Shown: piece after piece, positions 10,561 to 19,201 of the stretch
Numbering within the stretch: position 1 is the first letter of the stretch
Layout of the letters: every line of letters begins with the position of its first letter
NCBI RefSeq assembly: GCF_024508335.1
Contig: NZ_CP101988.1
Location: 620,001 to 684,000, forward strand
DNA length: 64,000 bases
Reading direction: 5' to 3'
DNA from: Cellulomonas chengniuliangii
Lineage (GTDB): Bacteria; Actinomycetota; Actinomycetes; Actinomycetales; Cellulomonadaceae
Program-made: the position numbers and the translations under genes
Notes under the pieces: generated by a model
Told to the model about the DNA's origin: nothing
Seen by the model: the letters and a program-made list of their open reading frames with translations, nothing else
Databases searched by the model: none

Positions 10561-12462
10561 ATGGAGCGCATCGGGCTGGAGCCGGGGTCCGAGGTCGGGG
10601 GCTACACGGTCGTGGCGCCCCTGGGCTCAGGGGGCATGGGAACGGTGTACCGGGCGCTCGACGGCGCCGGCAACGCGGTCGCCCTGAAGCTGCTGCACCC
10701 GCACGTGGGCGCCGACCCCGCGGCCCGCGACAGGCTGCGCCGCGAGGTGGTGGCGCTGCAGCGGCTGCGCCATCCGGCCGTCGCGGCGGTGCTCGACGCC
10801 GAGGCCGACTCCACCGAGGCGTTCATCGTCACCGAGCTCGTCGCGGGCCGGAACCTCGAGGACCATGTCCGCGACAACGGGCCCCTCGACCTGGACCAGC
10901 TGGCCGAGTTCGCCGACGGGCTGCACGGCGCGCTCGCGGCCGTGCACGAGGCCGGGGTGGTCCACCGCGACCTGAAGCCCAGCAACGTGCTCGTCACGGA
11001 CTCCGGTCCCGTGCTCATCGACTTCGGCATCGCGCAGGCCGCCGACGACCCGCGCATCACCTCCACCGGGCTGGTGATCGGCACCCCCGGCTACCTCGCC
11101 CCCGAGCTGCTGGACGACGCCGAGCCCACCGCCGAGACCGACTGGTGGGGATGGGCGGCTGTTCTCGCGTTCGCCGCCACCGGCCGGCCGCCGTTCGGGC
11201 TGCGGCCGCTCGCCGCCGTGATCGCCCGGGCGCGCAGCGGGGAGGCCGACCTGGTGGGCCTGGGGCCACGGACCGCCGACGCGCTCCGCCACGCGCTGGC
11301 CGGCGAGGCCGCCGACCGGCTGCCCCCCGCCGATCTGGTGGACGAGCTGCACGAGGCCGCGGCGTCTGGCGACGCGCACTTCGGCCCGGACGGCGACGAG
11401 ACGGCGGTGCTGCACGCGGCCGACGCGCACGACACCGAGGTGTTCGGGGGACCCGCCACGCAGCGGCTCGACGCCGATCCCGCCACTCAGCGGCTGCCCA
11501 TGGAGGTGGACCCGACGGCCGTGTGGGGCCCTGCCGCCGGGGCGACGCAGCTCTACCCGGTGCAGCGCGACGTGCGACGCGACTCCGCCTACCCCCGCGC
11601 CGACGGGCCCGGCGACACCGCGGTCTTCGGGGCGGCGCAGGACGAGCATGGCCACGACGGCCCCGACGACTGGGCCGGCGGCTACGACGACGGCGACGAC
11701 CGGGCGGGGTATGGCGGTGGCTGGGACGGCCAAGGCGGCGTCGGGCCGTGGTCCGCCGATCCCGCCTCGCCGGAGGAGGCGGGATCCGGCTACGCCCGCC
11801 CGCCGGCGCGCCGGCGCTGGGGCACGACGCTCGCCCTGGGGCTGCTGGCCGTGGCCGGCTCCGCGACGTTCCCCGGCGTGACCCTCGTGGTGCTCGCCGT
11901 GGTGCTGGTGCTCGTGCGGACCGTCGGCTCCGCGTCGGAGGCGATGCACCGTCGCCGCGAGCGCAAGGGCGTGCGCGGCAGCGACGCGTTGGTGGCCACC
12001 ATGAGCAGCCCGTGGCACCTGCTGCGCGCCATCGTGGGCCTGCTGCCCTCGGTGATCGTCGCGAGCTCGGTCGTGGTGATCGTGCTCGGCGCGGTGTGGT
12101 GGCTCATCGGCAGCGGGTCGTGGACGCCGGGCGGCGCGGCCCCCGGCCAGACGCCGAGCGCAGAGTTCACGGCCGTGTTGATCGCCGGGGCGTTCCTGCT
12201 CGGGCTCGTCGTGCTGTGGTGGGGGCCGATGTCGGCGCTCACCCGGATCGGGACCCGGCGGGTGCTCGGCGCCGTCGCCCCCGGCCGGACGGGGGCCACG
12301 GTGGTGGTGCTCATCTCGCTGGCGATCACGGCGATGCTCACCGCCCAGGCGCTCTCCGGAGAGCCGCTGCAGTGGGCGCCGCTGCCCGAGGTCAGCCTGC
12401 CCGAGGTGGCCCTCGCCGACGTGCGGGTCACGGTCCCCGGGCTGCTCGACCACCTGCGCTGA
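10561..12462 (+). CDS. Receptor-like serine/threonine protein kinase with four C-terminal membrane helices
   Basis: 633 residues. The N-terminal Hanks-type kinase domain (about 15-275) is complete: glycine loop GSGGMGTVY (22-30), catalytic lysine in VALKLL (K43), HRDLKPSN (135-142), DFG (154-156), and IGTPGYLAPE in the activation segment. A long acidic, Gly/Asp-rich juxtamembrane linker (about 276-415) carries seven short Thr motifs of the form T-[AEQ]-[VRL]-[LFWY], at residues 281, 292, 300, 309, 319, 329 and 353. These resemble phosphothreonine/FHA docking sites. Four hydrophobic helices follow at roughly 420-455, 490-520, 535-560 and 575-600, so there is no PASTA or other extracellular sensor domain. 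The signal and substrates are unknown. A TACGGT box lies seven bases before the ATG. Confidence 0.9.
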   Translation: MERIGLEPGSEVGGYTVVAPLGSGGMGTVYRALDGAGNAVALKLLHPHVGADPAARDRLRREVVALQRLRHPAVAAVLDAEADSTEAFIVTELVAGRNLEDHVRDNGPLDLDQLAEFADGLHGALAAVHEAGVVHRDLKPSNVLVTDSGPVLIDFGIAQAADDPRITSTGLVIGTPGYLAPELLDDAEPTAETDWWGWAAVLAFAATGRPPFGLRPLAAVIARARSGEADLVGLGPRTADALRHALAGEAADRLPPADLVDELHEAAASGDAHFGPDGDETAVLHAADAHDTEVFGGPATQRLDADPATQRLPMEVDPTAVWGPAAGATQLYPVQRDVRRDSAYPRADGPGDTAVFGAAQDEHGHDGPDDWAGGYDDGDDRAGYGGGWDGQGGVGPWSADPASPEEAGSGYARPPARRRWGTTLALGLLAVAGSATFPGVTLVVLAVVLVLVRTVGSASEAMHRRRERKGVRGSDALVATMSSPWHLLRAIVGLLPSVIVASSVVVIVLGAVWWLIGSGSWTPGGAAPGQTPSAEFTAVLIAGAFLLGLVVLWWGPMSALTRIGTRRVLGAVAPGRTGATVVVLISLAITAMLTAQALSGEPLQWAPLPEVSLPEVALADVRVTVPGLLDHLR

Positions 12463-12469
12463 CGGTCCC

Positions 12470-12499
12470 TTCAACACGGCCAGGGGCACCCCGTACCCT
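12470..12499 (+). promoter_or_regulatory. Candidate leaderless promoter TTCAAC-N18-TACCCT
   Basis: A -35-like TTCAAC (12470-12475) and -10-like TACCCT (12494-12499) end six bases before the ATG at 12506. Confidence 0.5.
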
Positions 12500-12505
12500 G
12501 GCCGC

Positions 12506-13024
12506 ATGACCGTTGCCCGCGCACGCCTCGCCGCCATGCGGCGCGCGTTGGCGCGGGACATCAGCACCGTCGCGCTCGCCGCGATCGGCGTGGGCGCCCT
12601 GCTGCAGGTGCTGATGGGCGGCCGGGTGCTGCTGCATGCCTGCACCACCGCCGACGGCCCGCTCGCGATGCTGGGGGTGCGGCTGGCCCTGCTGCAGGGC
12701 GGCGCCGACTGCCCCGACGGGACGCTCGCGATGGGCCCCGCCGACCCCCGCGGCGCGGTGCTGGTGCTGAGCCTGGCCGTGCCGGTGCTGGCCGCCCACG
12801 TCGCGCTGGGCGCTTGCGGGCTCGGTCTCACCGCCGTCATGGTGCGTGTGGCCAGCGCCGCGGCGCAGGTGCTGGCCGGTGCGCTGCACCGGCTGCCGTC
12901 GGCGATGGCGTCGATCGTCCCCCGGCGCCCCGCCCCGGCGCCCCGCCCCGGCCCGGTCGCCCGCCTCCGATCCGTCCGTTTGGCCAGCCCGCTCCGACGG
13001 GGTCCGCCGCTCAGGCTCGCCTGA
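12506..13024 (+). CDS. Hypothetical membrane protein
   Basis: 172 residues with two clear hydrophobic stretches, about residues 17-37 and 85-120 (the second may be two helices). Between them is a loop with two cysteines (HACTTADG and GGADCPDG) that could form a disulfide outside the cell. The C-terminal 40 residues are Pro/Arg-rich and presumably cytoplasmic. I recognise no family. It lies 38 bases before a membrane-tethered thiol oxidoreductase on the same strand; a shared role in envelope disulfide chemistry is possible but rests only on adjacency. The start is set by a TACCCT hexamer six bases upstream. Confidence 0.65.
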   Translation: MTVARARLAAMRRALARDISTVALAAIGVGALLQVLMGGRVLLHACTTADGPLAMLGVRLALLQGGADCPDGTLAMGPADPRGAVLVLSLAVPVLAAHVALGACGLGLTAVMVRVASAAAQVLAGALHRLPSAMASIVPRRPAPAPRPGPVARLRSVRLASPLRRGPPLRLA

Positions 13025-13062
13025 CCAGCCGACCGCACCTCCCTCCGCACGAGAGCAGGACC

Positions 13063-13935
13063 ATGTCCAACCCGAACAGCCCTCGCCCCACCAAGGCCCA
13101 GCGTCGCGACGACGCCCGCGCCAAGGCCCTCGAGCTCCGGCAGGAGCAGGCCAAGCGCGAGAAGCGCAACCGCGTCATCGCCATCAGCGGCCTGGTCGCC
13201 GCGCTCGCAGTGCTTGCCGTGGTCATCACGATGATCCTGTCCCAGCAGTCCGACGACAGCGCCAGCGGGGACGCCGCGTACACGGGCGACACCGTGACCC
13301 TGTCCGACGTGAAGGCCCCGTCGACCGCCCAGGACAACGGCGGCATCCCCGTGGCCGCCGACGGCGCCGCGGGCACCAGCACTGACGGCACCGTCGTCGA
13401 CGTCTACCTCGACTACATGTGCCCGGTGTGCGGCACCTTCGAGGCGGCCAACGGCCACCAGCTCGAGGAGTTGCGCGCCAGCGGTGACGTGACCGTGGTC
13501 TACCACCCGATCTCGATCCTCGACCAGGCGTCCAACGGCTCCGCGTTCTCCACGCGCGCGGCCAACGCCGCCGCCGCTGTCGCCGACCTTGCCCCCGACA
13601 AGTTCCTCGCGTTCAACGACGCCATGTTCGCCAACCAGCCCGAAGAGGGCACCGACGGCCTGAGCGACGCGGAGATCGCGGAGATCGCCGCCGAGGCGGG
13701 CGTGCCCGCCGACGTCATCGACGTCTTCACGCAGACCGACGGCGACAACCCGTGGCGGCTCTACGCCCCGTACGTCTCGGCGTTGACGCAGCAGGCCGGC
13801 GAGGACCTGGAGGCCGCGGGGACCAACCTCGCGACCCCGACGGTGGTCATCGACGGCAAGCCGCTCGACACGAAGACCTACGACTGGCGGATCGACGGCA
13901 AGCTCATCGAGGCCGTGGAGGCCGCGAAGAGCTGA
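13063..13935 (+). CDS. Membrane-tethered DsbA-family thiol oxidoreductase
   Basis: 290 residues. A basic, Lys/Arg-rich cytoplasmic N-terminus (1-38) precedes one membrane helix (about 42-62). The extracytoplasmic thioredoxin-like domain has a CPVC active site at residues 120-123 in VYLDYMCPVCGTFE. The helical insertion typical of DsbA/thioredoxin_4 proteins follows, and the cis-proline loop appears as ATPTVVIDGKPL. The family introduces or shuffles disulfides in secreted proteins; in actinobacteria it usually works with a VKOR partner, which is not in this window. The start has GAGAGCAGGA upstream. A strong hairpin follows the stop codon, marking the end of the transcript. Confidence 0.9.
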   Translation: MSNPNSPRPTKAQRRDDARAKALELRQEQAKREKRNRVIAISGLVAALAVLAVVITMILSQQSDDSASGDAAYTGDTVTLSDVKAPSTAQDNGGIPVAADGAAGTSTDGTVVDVYLDYMCPVCGTFEAANGHQLEELRASGDVTVVYHPISILDQASNGSAFSTRAANAAAAVADLAPDKFLAFNDAMFANQPEEGTDGLSDAEIAEIAAEAGVPADVIDVFTQTDGDNPWRLYAPYVSALTQQAGEDLEAAGTNLATPTVVIDGKPLDTKTYDWRIDGKLIEAVEAAKS

Positions 13936-13948
13936 CCGGATGCGCACA

Positions 13949-13986
13949 GGACGGCGTCGGCTCGGTAGGCTGAGCCGGCGCCGTCC
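13949..13986 (+). terminator. Hairpin after the DsbA-like gene
   Basis: Arms at 13949-13963 and 13972-13986 form a 15-bp stem with one mismatch and an 8-base loop, 13 bases after the stop codon. A U-tract is lacking, as is common in high-GC actinobacteria. Confidence 0.6.
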
Positions 13987-14030
13987 TCGTCGCAGCGCTC
14001 CACGGAGCCGCGACGCAGCCTCGACGCCAC

Positions 14031-14104
14031 GCCTCCTTAGCTCAGCTGGCCAGAGCACCTGTCTTGTAAACAGGGGGTCACCGGTTCGAATCCGGTAGGG
14101 GGCT
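14031..14104 (+). tRNA. tRNA-Thr (anticodon TGT)
   Basis: Cloverleaf read by eye. The acceptor stem pairs GCCTCCT (14031-14037) with AGGGGGC (14097-14103). The D-arm contains AGCTCAGCTGGCCAGAGC. The anticodon stem CCTGT/ACAGG encloses the loop CTTGTAA with anticodon TGT at 14065-14067. The T-arm carries GGTTCGAATCC. It reads threonine ACA codons. The 3' CCA is not encoded. A stable hairpin nine bases further on probably ends the transcript. Confidence 0.95.
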
Positions 14105-14112
14105 CCGCGTGA

Positions 14113-14147
14113 GACGAGGGTCCCTGGTCTGTGCAGGGGCCCTCGTC
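14113..14147 (+). terminator. Hairpin downstream of tRNA-Thr
   Basis: Arms GACGAGGGTCCC (14113-14124) and GGGGCCCTCGTC (14136-14147) pair over 12 bp with one G-U-type position. It is immediately 3' of the tRNA and suits a Rho-independent end. Confidence 0.65.
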
Positions 14148-14282
14148 GTCGTTCACACGCCCCCGACGAGCAGGGCCCTCCCCGACGGCGGCACTGCTGA
14201 TGTCTCCCTCCCGGTCTACCGTCGAGGTGTCAGGCGTCGGAGCCTGAGCCAGCGGTCAGGGCATGACGTCCCGGAGGTGACC

Positions 14283-15248
14283 ATGCGCGCGGCAGTGGTG
14301 ACCGAGTTCGACCACCCTCCGCAATGCCTGGACGTGCCCGAGCCGACGCCAGGCGACCACCAGGAGATCGTGGACGTGCTGGCCGTTGGGCTCCATCCCA
14401 GGGTGCGGTCGCAGGCGAACGGCTCCCACTACACGTCGGCCGGTGTGCTCCCGGTGATCCCCGGTGTCGACGGGGTGGGGCGGCGCGCCGACGGGTCGCT
14501 GGTGTACTTCGTGCTGCCGCCAGGCGCCACGCAGGGCTCGATGGCCGAGCTGGCGACGGTCGACACCCGCAGCAGCGTGACCCTCCCGGATGACGCCGAC
14601 CCGGTGCGGGTGGCCGCCGCGATGAACCCGGCGATGTCCTCGTGGCTGGCGCTGCGACGGCGGGTCGGGTTCACGCCCGGGGAGCACGTGCTGGTGTTGG
14701 GGGCGACGGGCAGCGCGGGGCAGCTCGCCGTCCAGGTAGCCCGGGCACTGGGCGCTCGCTCCGTCACGGCCGTCGGCCGGGGGACGGAGCGGTTGGCGTT
14801 CCTGCCGGACCTGGGCGCCGACGTCGTGGTCTCGCTCGACGGGGACCCGGACGAGGCCGCCCAGGCCGTGGGCCGTGCGGCGTCCGAGGTCGACGTGGTG
14901 CTCGACTACCTGTGGGGCGCGCCCACCCAGGCGGCGATCGGTCCGGTCCTCGCGCACCGTGCCGACCCGGCCCGGCGGCTCGACTGGATCGAGATCGGCT
15001 CCGTGGCCGGCCCGCAGATCGCCCTGCCGGCGGCCGCCCTGCGCGCCGTGAACCTCCGGCTGCTGGGCAGCGGCCACGGCTCCGTCTCGACCGACGCCAT
15101 GGTCGCGGAGCTCGGGGAGCTCGCGCGCTGGATCGTCGCGGGGACGTTCACCCAGGCGGTGCTGACGTTCGACCTCGCCGACATCGAGCAGGCGTGGGCG
15201 GCGCCGGTGCCGGCCGGCGCCCGGGTGGTCGTCACCCCGACGCGGTGA
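14283..15248 (+). CDS. Zinc-independent MDR-family oxidoreductase (quinone-reductase like)
   Basis: 321 residues from the ATG with GGAGGT five bases upstream; an open frame continues further 5' but lacks a ribosome site. The N-terminal half is a GroES-like fold (VDVLAVGLHPRVRSQANGSHY, VIPGVDGVG). The second half is a Rossmann fold with HVLVLGATGSAGQLAVQVARALGA, which binds NAD(P)H. The zinc-ligand cysteines of true alcohol dehydrogenases are absent, placing it with quinone-oxidoreductase or enoyl-reductase-like members. The substrate cannot be told. It stands alone between the tRNA gene and an unknown gene. Confidence 0.85.
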   Translation: MRAAVVTEFDHPPQCLDVPEPTPGDHQEIVDVLAVGLHPRVRSQANGSHYTSAGVLPVIPGVDGVGRRADGSLVYFVLPPGATQGSMAELATVDTRSSVTLPDDADPVRVAAAMNPAMSSWLALRRRVGFTPGEHVLVLGATGSAGQLAVQVARALGARSVTAVGRGTERLAFLPDLGADVVVSLDGDPDEAAQAVGRAASEVDVVLDYLWGAPTQAAIGPVLAHRADPARRLDWIEIGSVAGPQIALPAAALRAVNLRLLGSGHGSVSTDAMVAELGELARWIVAGTFTQAVLTFDLADIEQAWAAPVPAGARVVVTPTR

Positions 15249-15302
15249 GGCCGGACGGTGGGAACCCGCCACGTGAACGGCCCGGCAGCTCTCCGGCGGC
15301 CC

Positions 15303-15308
15303 TACGGT
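15303..15308 (+). promoter_or_regulatory. -10-like TACGGT, 6 nt before gene at 15315
   Basis: TACGGT-N6-ATG; it fixes the start codon of the downstream unknown gene if the mRNA is leaderless. Confidence 0.5.
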
Positions 15309-15314
15309 GGCGCG

Positions 15315-16412
15315 ATGACGACGGCCGCCGAACTGCTGAGGTCCGTGCGCGGCCGACGGCTCTGCTTCGAGGTCGCCCAGCGCGGCGCTGGCGGGGCCGA
15401 GGCGCGCCGCGCCATGCTCGACGAGGCGCGGCAGGTGGAGGAGGAGCGAGGAGACGGCTCTCGCGCTGCCGTGTCCTACCTCCTCTTCACCGGACCAGGT
15501 GATGCTCGCGAGCCCATCCCGATCCCTCCTCTGGCCGAGGCGCTCGCAGACGCCGCGACGCAGGTCGTCGACGCACGCCACCTTCTGCCCGCGCTCGCGG
15601 ACACGGTCGCGTCGGCGATGTACTGGCAGCCCCCGCAGGCCGAGGACCTGGTGCTCGCCGCCCCCTCGGTCAGTGCCGCGCTGCTGCCCACCGCCGAGGC
15701 GGTGCTGGCCGCGCCGGAGGCCCGGTGGTGGTCGATGCCTGTCGAGCACGACACGCAGGTTCGCACGGTGTTCGAGGGGGCCACGCCCTCGGCTCCGCAG
15801 GGGACCGCCGCCGAGCGGCTTGTCCGGTGGCGGGACACGGTGACAGACGCGGAGCGCTGGTTCGCCCGGGAGCGCGCGCGCCACCCCTACCGCCAGATCG
15901 GCGGCATGTGGTGGGTCACGCCGGCGCTGGCCGGGTTCGGCCTGACGTCGCGGGCGCTGACTGGGGCGGGGTCTGCCGCGCTGTGGCTCACCGAGGACGA
16001 GCTGGGCTGGCGGGCCGCCGAGCTGTCGCCCTGCGCGGTGGATTCCGCGGTGCGCGTGCTCGAGGTCACCGGGCCTGGGGACTGGGCCGCCCTCGTGGCG
16101 GCCTACCCGCTCGACGTCACGGCCTCGCGCCAGCCTGACTGGTTCGGCGCGGTGGGCGCCCACGAGGGCTCCTGGCTCATCCCCGACTGGTCCGCGGTGG
16201 CCGCGGCCTACGACGCCGTGCACGTCAGCGTGCTCGGTTGGCTCACCACGTCGGGGATGGCTGTGCCGGTCTCCCCGGGGGCGACGACGACGCTGGCCGG
16301 GTGGGGCCCCGACGCCACGTGGTGGCTCGCCGACGCGGTGCGTGAGCAGGGCGAGCGCCAGGCCTGGGTTCGCGACGACACGACCTGGCGCCCGGCGGAC
16401 CACCCTCGGTGA
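15315..16412 (+). CDS. Hypothetical protein, no recognised family
   Basis: 365 residues, soluble, rich in Trp, Ala and acidic residues. No signal peptide or membrane helix is visible. Features include an N-terminal helix (TTAAELLRSVRGRRLCFEVA), a FTGPGDAREPIPIPPLAEAL segment and a Trp-rich middle (YRQIGGMWWVTPALAGFG). The C-terminal half has WAALVAAYPLDVT, AVAAAYDAVHVSVLGWLTTSG and ATWWLADAVREQG. Codon use is normal for the window, so it is a genuine gene. The start at 15315 is favoured by the -10-like TACGGT six bases upstream over the longer frame beginning at 15258. I cannot assign a function. Confidence 0.6.
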   Translation: MTTAAELLRSVRGRRLCFEVAQRGAGGAEARRAMLDEARQVEEERGDGSRAAVSYLLFTGPGDAREPIPIPPLAEALADAATQVVDARHLLPALADTVASAMYWQPPQAEDLVLAAPSVSAALLPTAEAVLAAPEARWWSMPVEHDTQVRTVFEGATPSAPQGTAAERLVRWRDTVTDAERWFARERARHPYRQIGGMWWVTPALAGFGLTSRALTGAGSAALWLTEDELGWRAAELSPCAVDSAVRVLEVTGPGDWAALVAAYPLDVTASRQPDWFGAVGAHEGSWLIPDWSAVAAAYDAVHVSVLGWLTTSGMAVPVSPGATTTLAGWGPDATWWLADAVREQGERQAWVRDDTTWRPADHPR

Positions 16413-16440
16413 CGCATGCGGAGCATGGCGCCCCGACTGC

Positions 16441-16902
16441 TCAGCCGCCGAGGTCGCAGAAGACGTCGCCGTCCACGATGCCCAGCATCGGGTCGGTCCA
16501 CAGCTCGTCGAAGGCCACGGCGTCGTCGTGCGTGGGAAACACGACCCCCACGCCGAACTCGGTGCTTGGCCCATCCGTGACGCCCAGGTCCTCATAGGCG
16601 TCGTACTGGCAGCTCAGCGGCCACTGCGACCCGTCGTACCCGACGGCCTCGAGCTGGGCGCTCGCGGGGTTCAACTCGGCGTCGAGGTCGTCGTCGCCCA
16701 AGGTGGCCACCGCGATCCAGACGACCGACAGCGGGTTGCTCTGGCCCGCGGTGGCGGTCTCCAGGTCCACAGCCTCGGGCCACGCAGCGTCGGCGGCTGT
16801 GCTCGGGGTGGCCGGGTGGGGCTCGGCGTCGTCGGACCCGCAGCCGACGAGGAGGCCCAGGGCCAGGATCGCCCCGCCGAGGAGCATGGCGGTCGACTTC
16901 AT
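16441..16902 (-). CDS. Hypothetical small lipoprotein
   Basis: 153 residues with a lipoprotein signal: MKSTAMLLGG, a hydrophobic core, then LLVGC with the modified cysteine at residue 21, followed by an acidic, Pro/Thr-rich linker. The mature domain includes a WIAVATLGDDDLDAEL segment and ends with two cysteines (LSCQYDAYED and DVFCDLGG) that may pair outside the membrane. It is convergent with the preceding gene and separated by 28 bases. No family recognised. Confidence 0.65.
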   Translation of the reverse strand: MKSTAMLLGGAILALGLLVGCGSDDAEPHPATPSTAADAAWPEAVDLETATAGQSNPLSVVWIAVATLGDDDLDAELNPASAQLEAVGYDGSQWPLSCQYDAYEDLGVTDGPSTEFGVGVVFPTHDDAVAFDELWTDPMLGIVDGDVFCDLGG

Positions 16903-17071
16903 GCGGACGACCTTGCCACGCGCGGATCGGCCCCGCCTCTGGGGCAGGGGTCGGAGGGCCTCGGCTGACGCGCACCTGGGTGAACGGCGCCGTGACCGCT
17001 CACCCGCGTGGCGGCCGTGCCGATGGTGCAGGACAGGTCGAAGGATCGACTGTGGCGCGCGCAGGAGGCGA

Positions 17072-17488
17072 ATGCCCGTGGGCTCTGGTCAGAGGCGTGC
17101 CCGGCGCGTCGCCGTGGGCTGGTTGGCCGTGCTCGGTATCGCGGGGCTCGCGGCCCCGACTGTCGACGCCCTGGGCGAGGGCGGTGAGTCGCCGGTCGAC
17201 GCCGCGCCGCCGGGGTGCTCGGCCGCGCGGATCGCCGTGGACTACGACGTCGAGCACGTGGCCGACATGGGCGCCCAGGGTGTCACCGCGCTGCGCCTCA
17301 CCGGCGTGCCGGCAGAGTGCGAGGGCGTGGGCCTGCGCGTGGCGCTGCTCGCGGCCGATGGCCGCCTGGTCGCGGACGTCCCGGCTCCTGGCGGCGGCCC
17401 CACCCGGAGCGCCGGGCTGGCGGAGCCGGTCCTGGCGTCCGAGGTGGCCGCCGTGTCGCTGGTGATCGGCGACCTGGCCGCCGGCTGA
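17072..17488 (+). CDS. Hypothetical exported protein
   Basis: 138 residues from an ATG with CAGGAGGCGA directly upstream. The N-terminus (RRARRVAVGWLAVLGIAGLAAPTVDA) reads as a signal peptide or single membrane anchor. The mature part has DYDVEHVADMGAQGVTALRLTGVP and VGLRVALLAADGRLV, a pattern resembling a small beta-sandwich of the kind seen in SipW- or camelysin-associated surface proteins, though that likeness is weak. Two cysteines (PPGCSAAR and PAECEGVG) may form a disulfide. It ends 24 bases before a convergent SGNH hydrolase gene. Function unknown. Confidence 0.6.
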   Translation: MPVGSGQRRARRVAVGWLAVLGIAGLAAPTVDALGEGGESPVDAAPPGCSAARIAVDYDVEHVADMGAQGVTALRLTGVPAECEGVGLRVALLAADGRLVADVPAPGGGPTRSAGLAEPVLASEVAAVSLVIGDLAAG

Positions 17489-17511
17489 CGGGTGGGCCCC
17501 GGCCGGCCCGC

Positions 17512-18363
17512 TCACCCCCGGTGGGCGCCCGAGCGGGCGTGCTCCACCGGCGCGAGGTCGGGCCGCTTCGGCAGTCGCTCGTCGCCGTTCTGCCGCCGCA
17601 ACCGCCTGGTCGCCCACGGGTACAGGTGCTCGCGCACCCACTGGGCGTCGTCGCGGGCCTGCTGGAGGCGGGGGGTGGGCTGCAACGGCGTCAGGGGGTC
17701 GTCCCAGTCCGGATCGTCTGGCGGGAGGCCGAGCGCCACGAGCGCGGCCTGCGCCACGCGGGTGTGGCCCTCGGTGGTGAGGTGGATGCGATCGGGCGCC
17801 CACATGCGCCAGTCGCGCAGCGAGCGGATTCCCCAGAGGTCCAGCACGCTGGCGCCGTGGCGCCGGGCGATCGACCAGACGTGCGCGTTGAACAGCCCGG
17901 TCCGGTTCCGGGTCCGGCGCACCAGCAGGCTGTCGGCCGCGTCCATGCCGGTGGCCAGGAGCACGTGGGCGCCGGCCTGGGTGGCGCGGACCACCGCGCG
18001 CTCGAGCTCGTGGGCCATCGCGTCGACATCGGTGGTGGGGCGCAGCATGTTATTGCCGCCGCCCACCAGGCTCACCAAGTCCGGCTGCAGGTCGAGGGCC
18101 TGGGGCAGCTGGTCGGACAGGATCGGGTGCAGCAGGCGCCCCCGCACGGCCAGGTTCGCGTACTCGAGCGGCTCCTCCCCAGCAGCCACGCGCCGGGTGG
18201 AGAGCGTGCTCGCGAGCATGTCCGCCCAGCCGCGGCACGGGCCGTCCGCCACGGGCTGGTCCCATAGGCCCTCGGTGAACGAGTCGCCCAGCGCGACGAA
18301 CCGCGTCCAGGTGGGCGGCCGCCCGGCCTCGGCGGGCTGACGGACGGACGCTGCGCTGCTCAC
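17512..18363 (-). CDS. SGNH/GDSL-type hydrolase
   Basis: 283 residues from a GTG start; upstream sequence in the same frame is Arg/Pro-rich and antisense to ung, so it is not coding. The family blocks are clear: block I FVALGDSFTEG with the nucleophile Ser, block II glycine in NLAVRGRLL, block III VGGGNNMLR with the oxyanion Asn, and block V DRIHLTTEGH with the catalytic Asp and His. No signal peptide is seen, so the enzyme probably acts in the cytoplasm as an esterase or lipase-like deacylase. The substrate is unknown. It lies 61 bases downstream of ung on the same strand. Confidence 0.88.
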   Translation of the reverse strand: MSSAASVRQPAEAGRPPTWTRFVALGDSFTEGLWDQPVADGPCRGWADMLASTLSTRRVAAGEEPLEYANLAVRGRLLHPILSDQLPQALDLQPDLVSLVGGGNNMLRPTTDVDAMAHELERAVVRATQAGAHVLLATGMDAADSLLVRRTRNRTGLFNAHVWSIARRHGASVLDLWGIRSLRDWRMWAPDRIHLTTEGHTRVAQAALVALGLPPDDPDWDDPLTPLQPTPRLQQARDDAQWVREHLYPWATRRLRRQNGDERLPKRPDLAPVEHARSGAHRG

Positions 18364-18424
18364 GTGCCCATTCTGCAACCCGGCCGACCAGCGCGCGCGC
18401 AGTGCGGCGTGTGGAGTCGTGGGC

Positions 18425-19126
18425 CTAGGGCAGGGACCAGTCCACGGGTTCGGCCCCCTGGGCCCGCAGCAGCTCGTTGACCGTCGAGAAGGGCCGCGAG
18501 CCGAAGAACCCCCGGCGGGCCGACAACGGGCTCGGGTGGGCGCTGGCGACCACCGGCGTCGATCCCAGGGACGGCCGCAGCGTCTGGGCGTCCCGGCCCC
18601 AGAGCACCGCGACAAGCGGGCCGCCCCGCTCCACCAGCGCCTCGATGGCGCGGTCGGTGACGGCCTCCCAGCCGTGCCCACGGTGCGATCCGGCCGCCCC
18701 GGCGCGCACGGTCAGCACCCGGTTGAGCAGCATCACCCCCTGGTCGGCCCACGGGGTCAGGTCGCCCGAGGTGGGCGGGGCGACCCCGACGTCGGCCACC
18801 AGCTCGGTGAACAGGTTCGCCAACGACCGGGGCAGCGGCCGCACGTCCGGCTGCACCGAGAAGGACAGGCCCATCGCGTGCCCGGGCGTCGGGTAGGGGT
18901 CCTGGCCCACCACCAGCACCCGCACGTCCGCCAACGGACGGGCGAAGGCGCGGAAGACCGCGTCCTCGGCGGGCAGGACCTGGCGCCCGGCCCGCGTGTC
19001 CGCCGCGGCGTGCTCGAGGGCGGCGCGCAGGCGTCCCTCCACCGGGGCGAGTGCGCGCGCCCAGTCGGGGGCCATCAGCGTGGGCAGGTCGGCGGACTCG
19101 AGCCGGGCGAGGGGAGTGGTGTCCAC
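18425..19126 (-). CDS. ung: Uracil-DNA glycosylase (family 1)
   Basis: 233 residues; removes uracil from DNA as the first step of base-excision repair. The catalytic water-activating loop is [19 protein letters not shown], with D76 as the general base. The uracil-binding block follows as [16 protein letters not shown], then GHGWEAVTD. The minor-groove intercalation loop is [12 protein letters not shown] with catalytic H197, and the C-terminus has PFSTVNELL. Length matches bacterial Ung. The GTG start is six bases from a TAGCCT hexamer, so the transcript is probably leaderless. It is divergent from the DUF3263 gene. Confidence 0.95.
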   Translation of the reverse strand: MDTTPLARLESADLPTLMAPDWARALAPVEGRLRAALEHAAADTRAGRQVLPAEDAVFRAFARPLADVRVLVVGQDPYPTPGHAMGLSFSVQPDVRPLPRSLANLFTELVADVGVAPPTSGDLTPWADQGVMLLNRVLTVRAGAAGSHRGHGWEAVTDRAIEALVERGGPLVAVLWGRDAQTLRPSLGSTPVVASAHPSPLSARRGFFGSRPFSTVNELLRAQGAEPVDWSLP

Positions 19127-19132
19127 CGGCGG

Positions 19133-19138
19133 AGGCTA
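19133..19138 (-). promoter_or_regulatory. -10-like TAGCCT, 6 nt before ung start
   Basis: On the minus strand TAGCCT-N6-GTG leads directly into ung. Confidence 0.5.
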
Positions 19139-19201
19139 CCGCCAGCGCGCGAGGAGGCCCGCCCGAGCCGTGCGCCGGGTGGGAGCGGCCATGGCCAGCC
19201 T

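Noticed and set aside
10627-14058. Minus-strand open frame of more than 1100 codons
   Set aside because: It runs antisense to the Ser/Thr kinase, a membrane protein and the DsbA-like gene, all of which have clear motifs. The product is Arg/Gly/Pro/His-rich with no domain; such frames are common in high-GC DNA.
14256-16595. Long minus-strand open frame across the MDR oxidoreductase and the unknown gene at 15315
   Set aside because: Low-complexity Arg/Gly/His product lying antisense to genes with motifs or normal codon bias.
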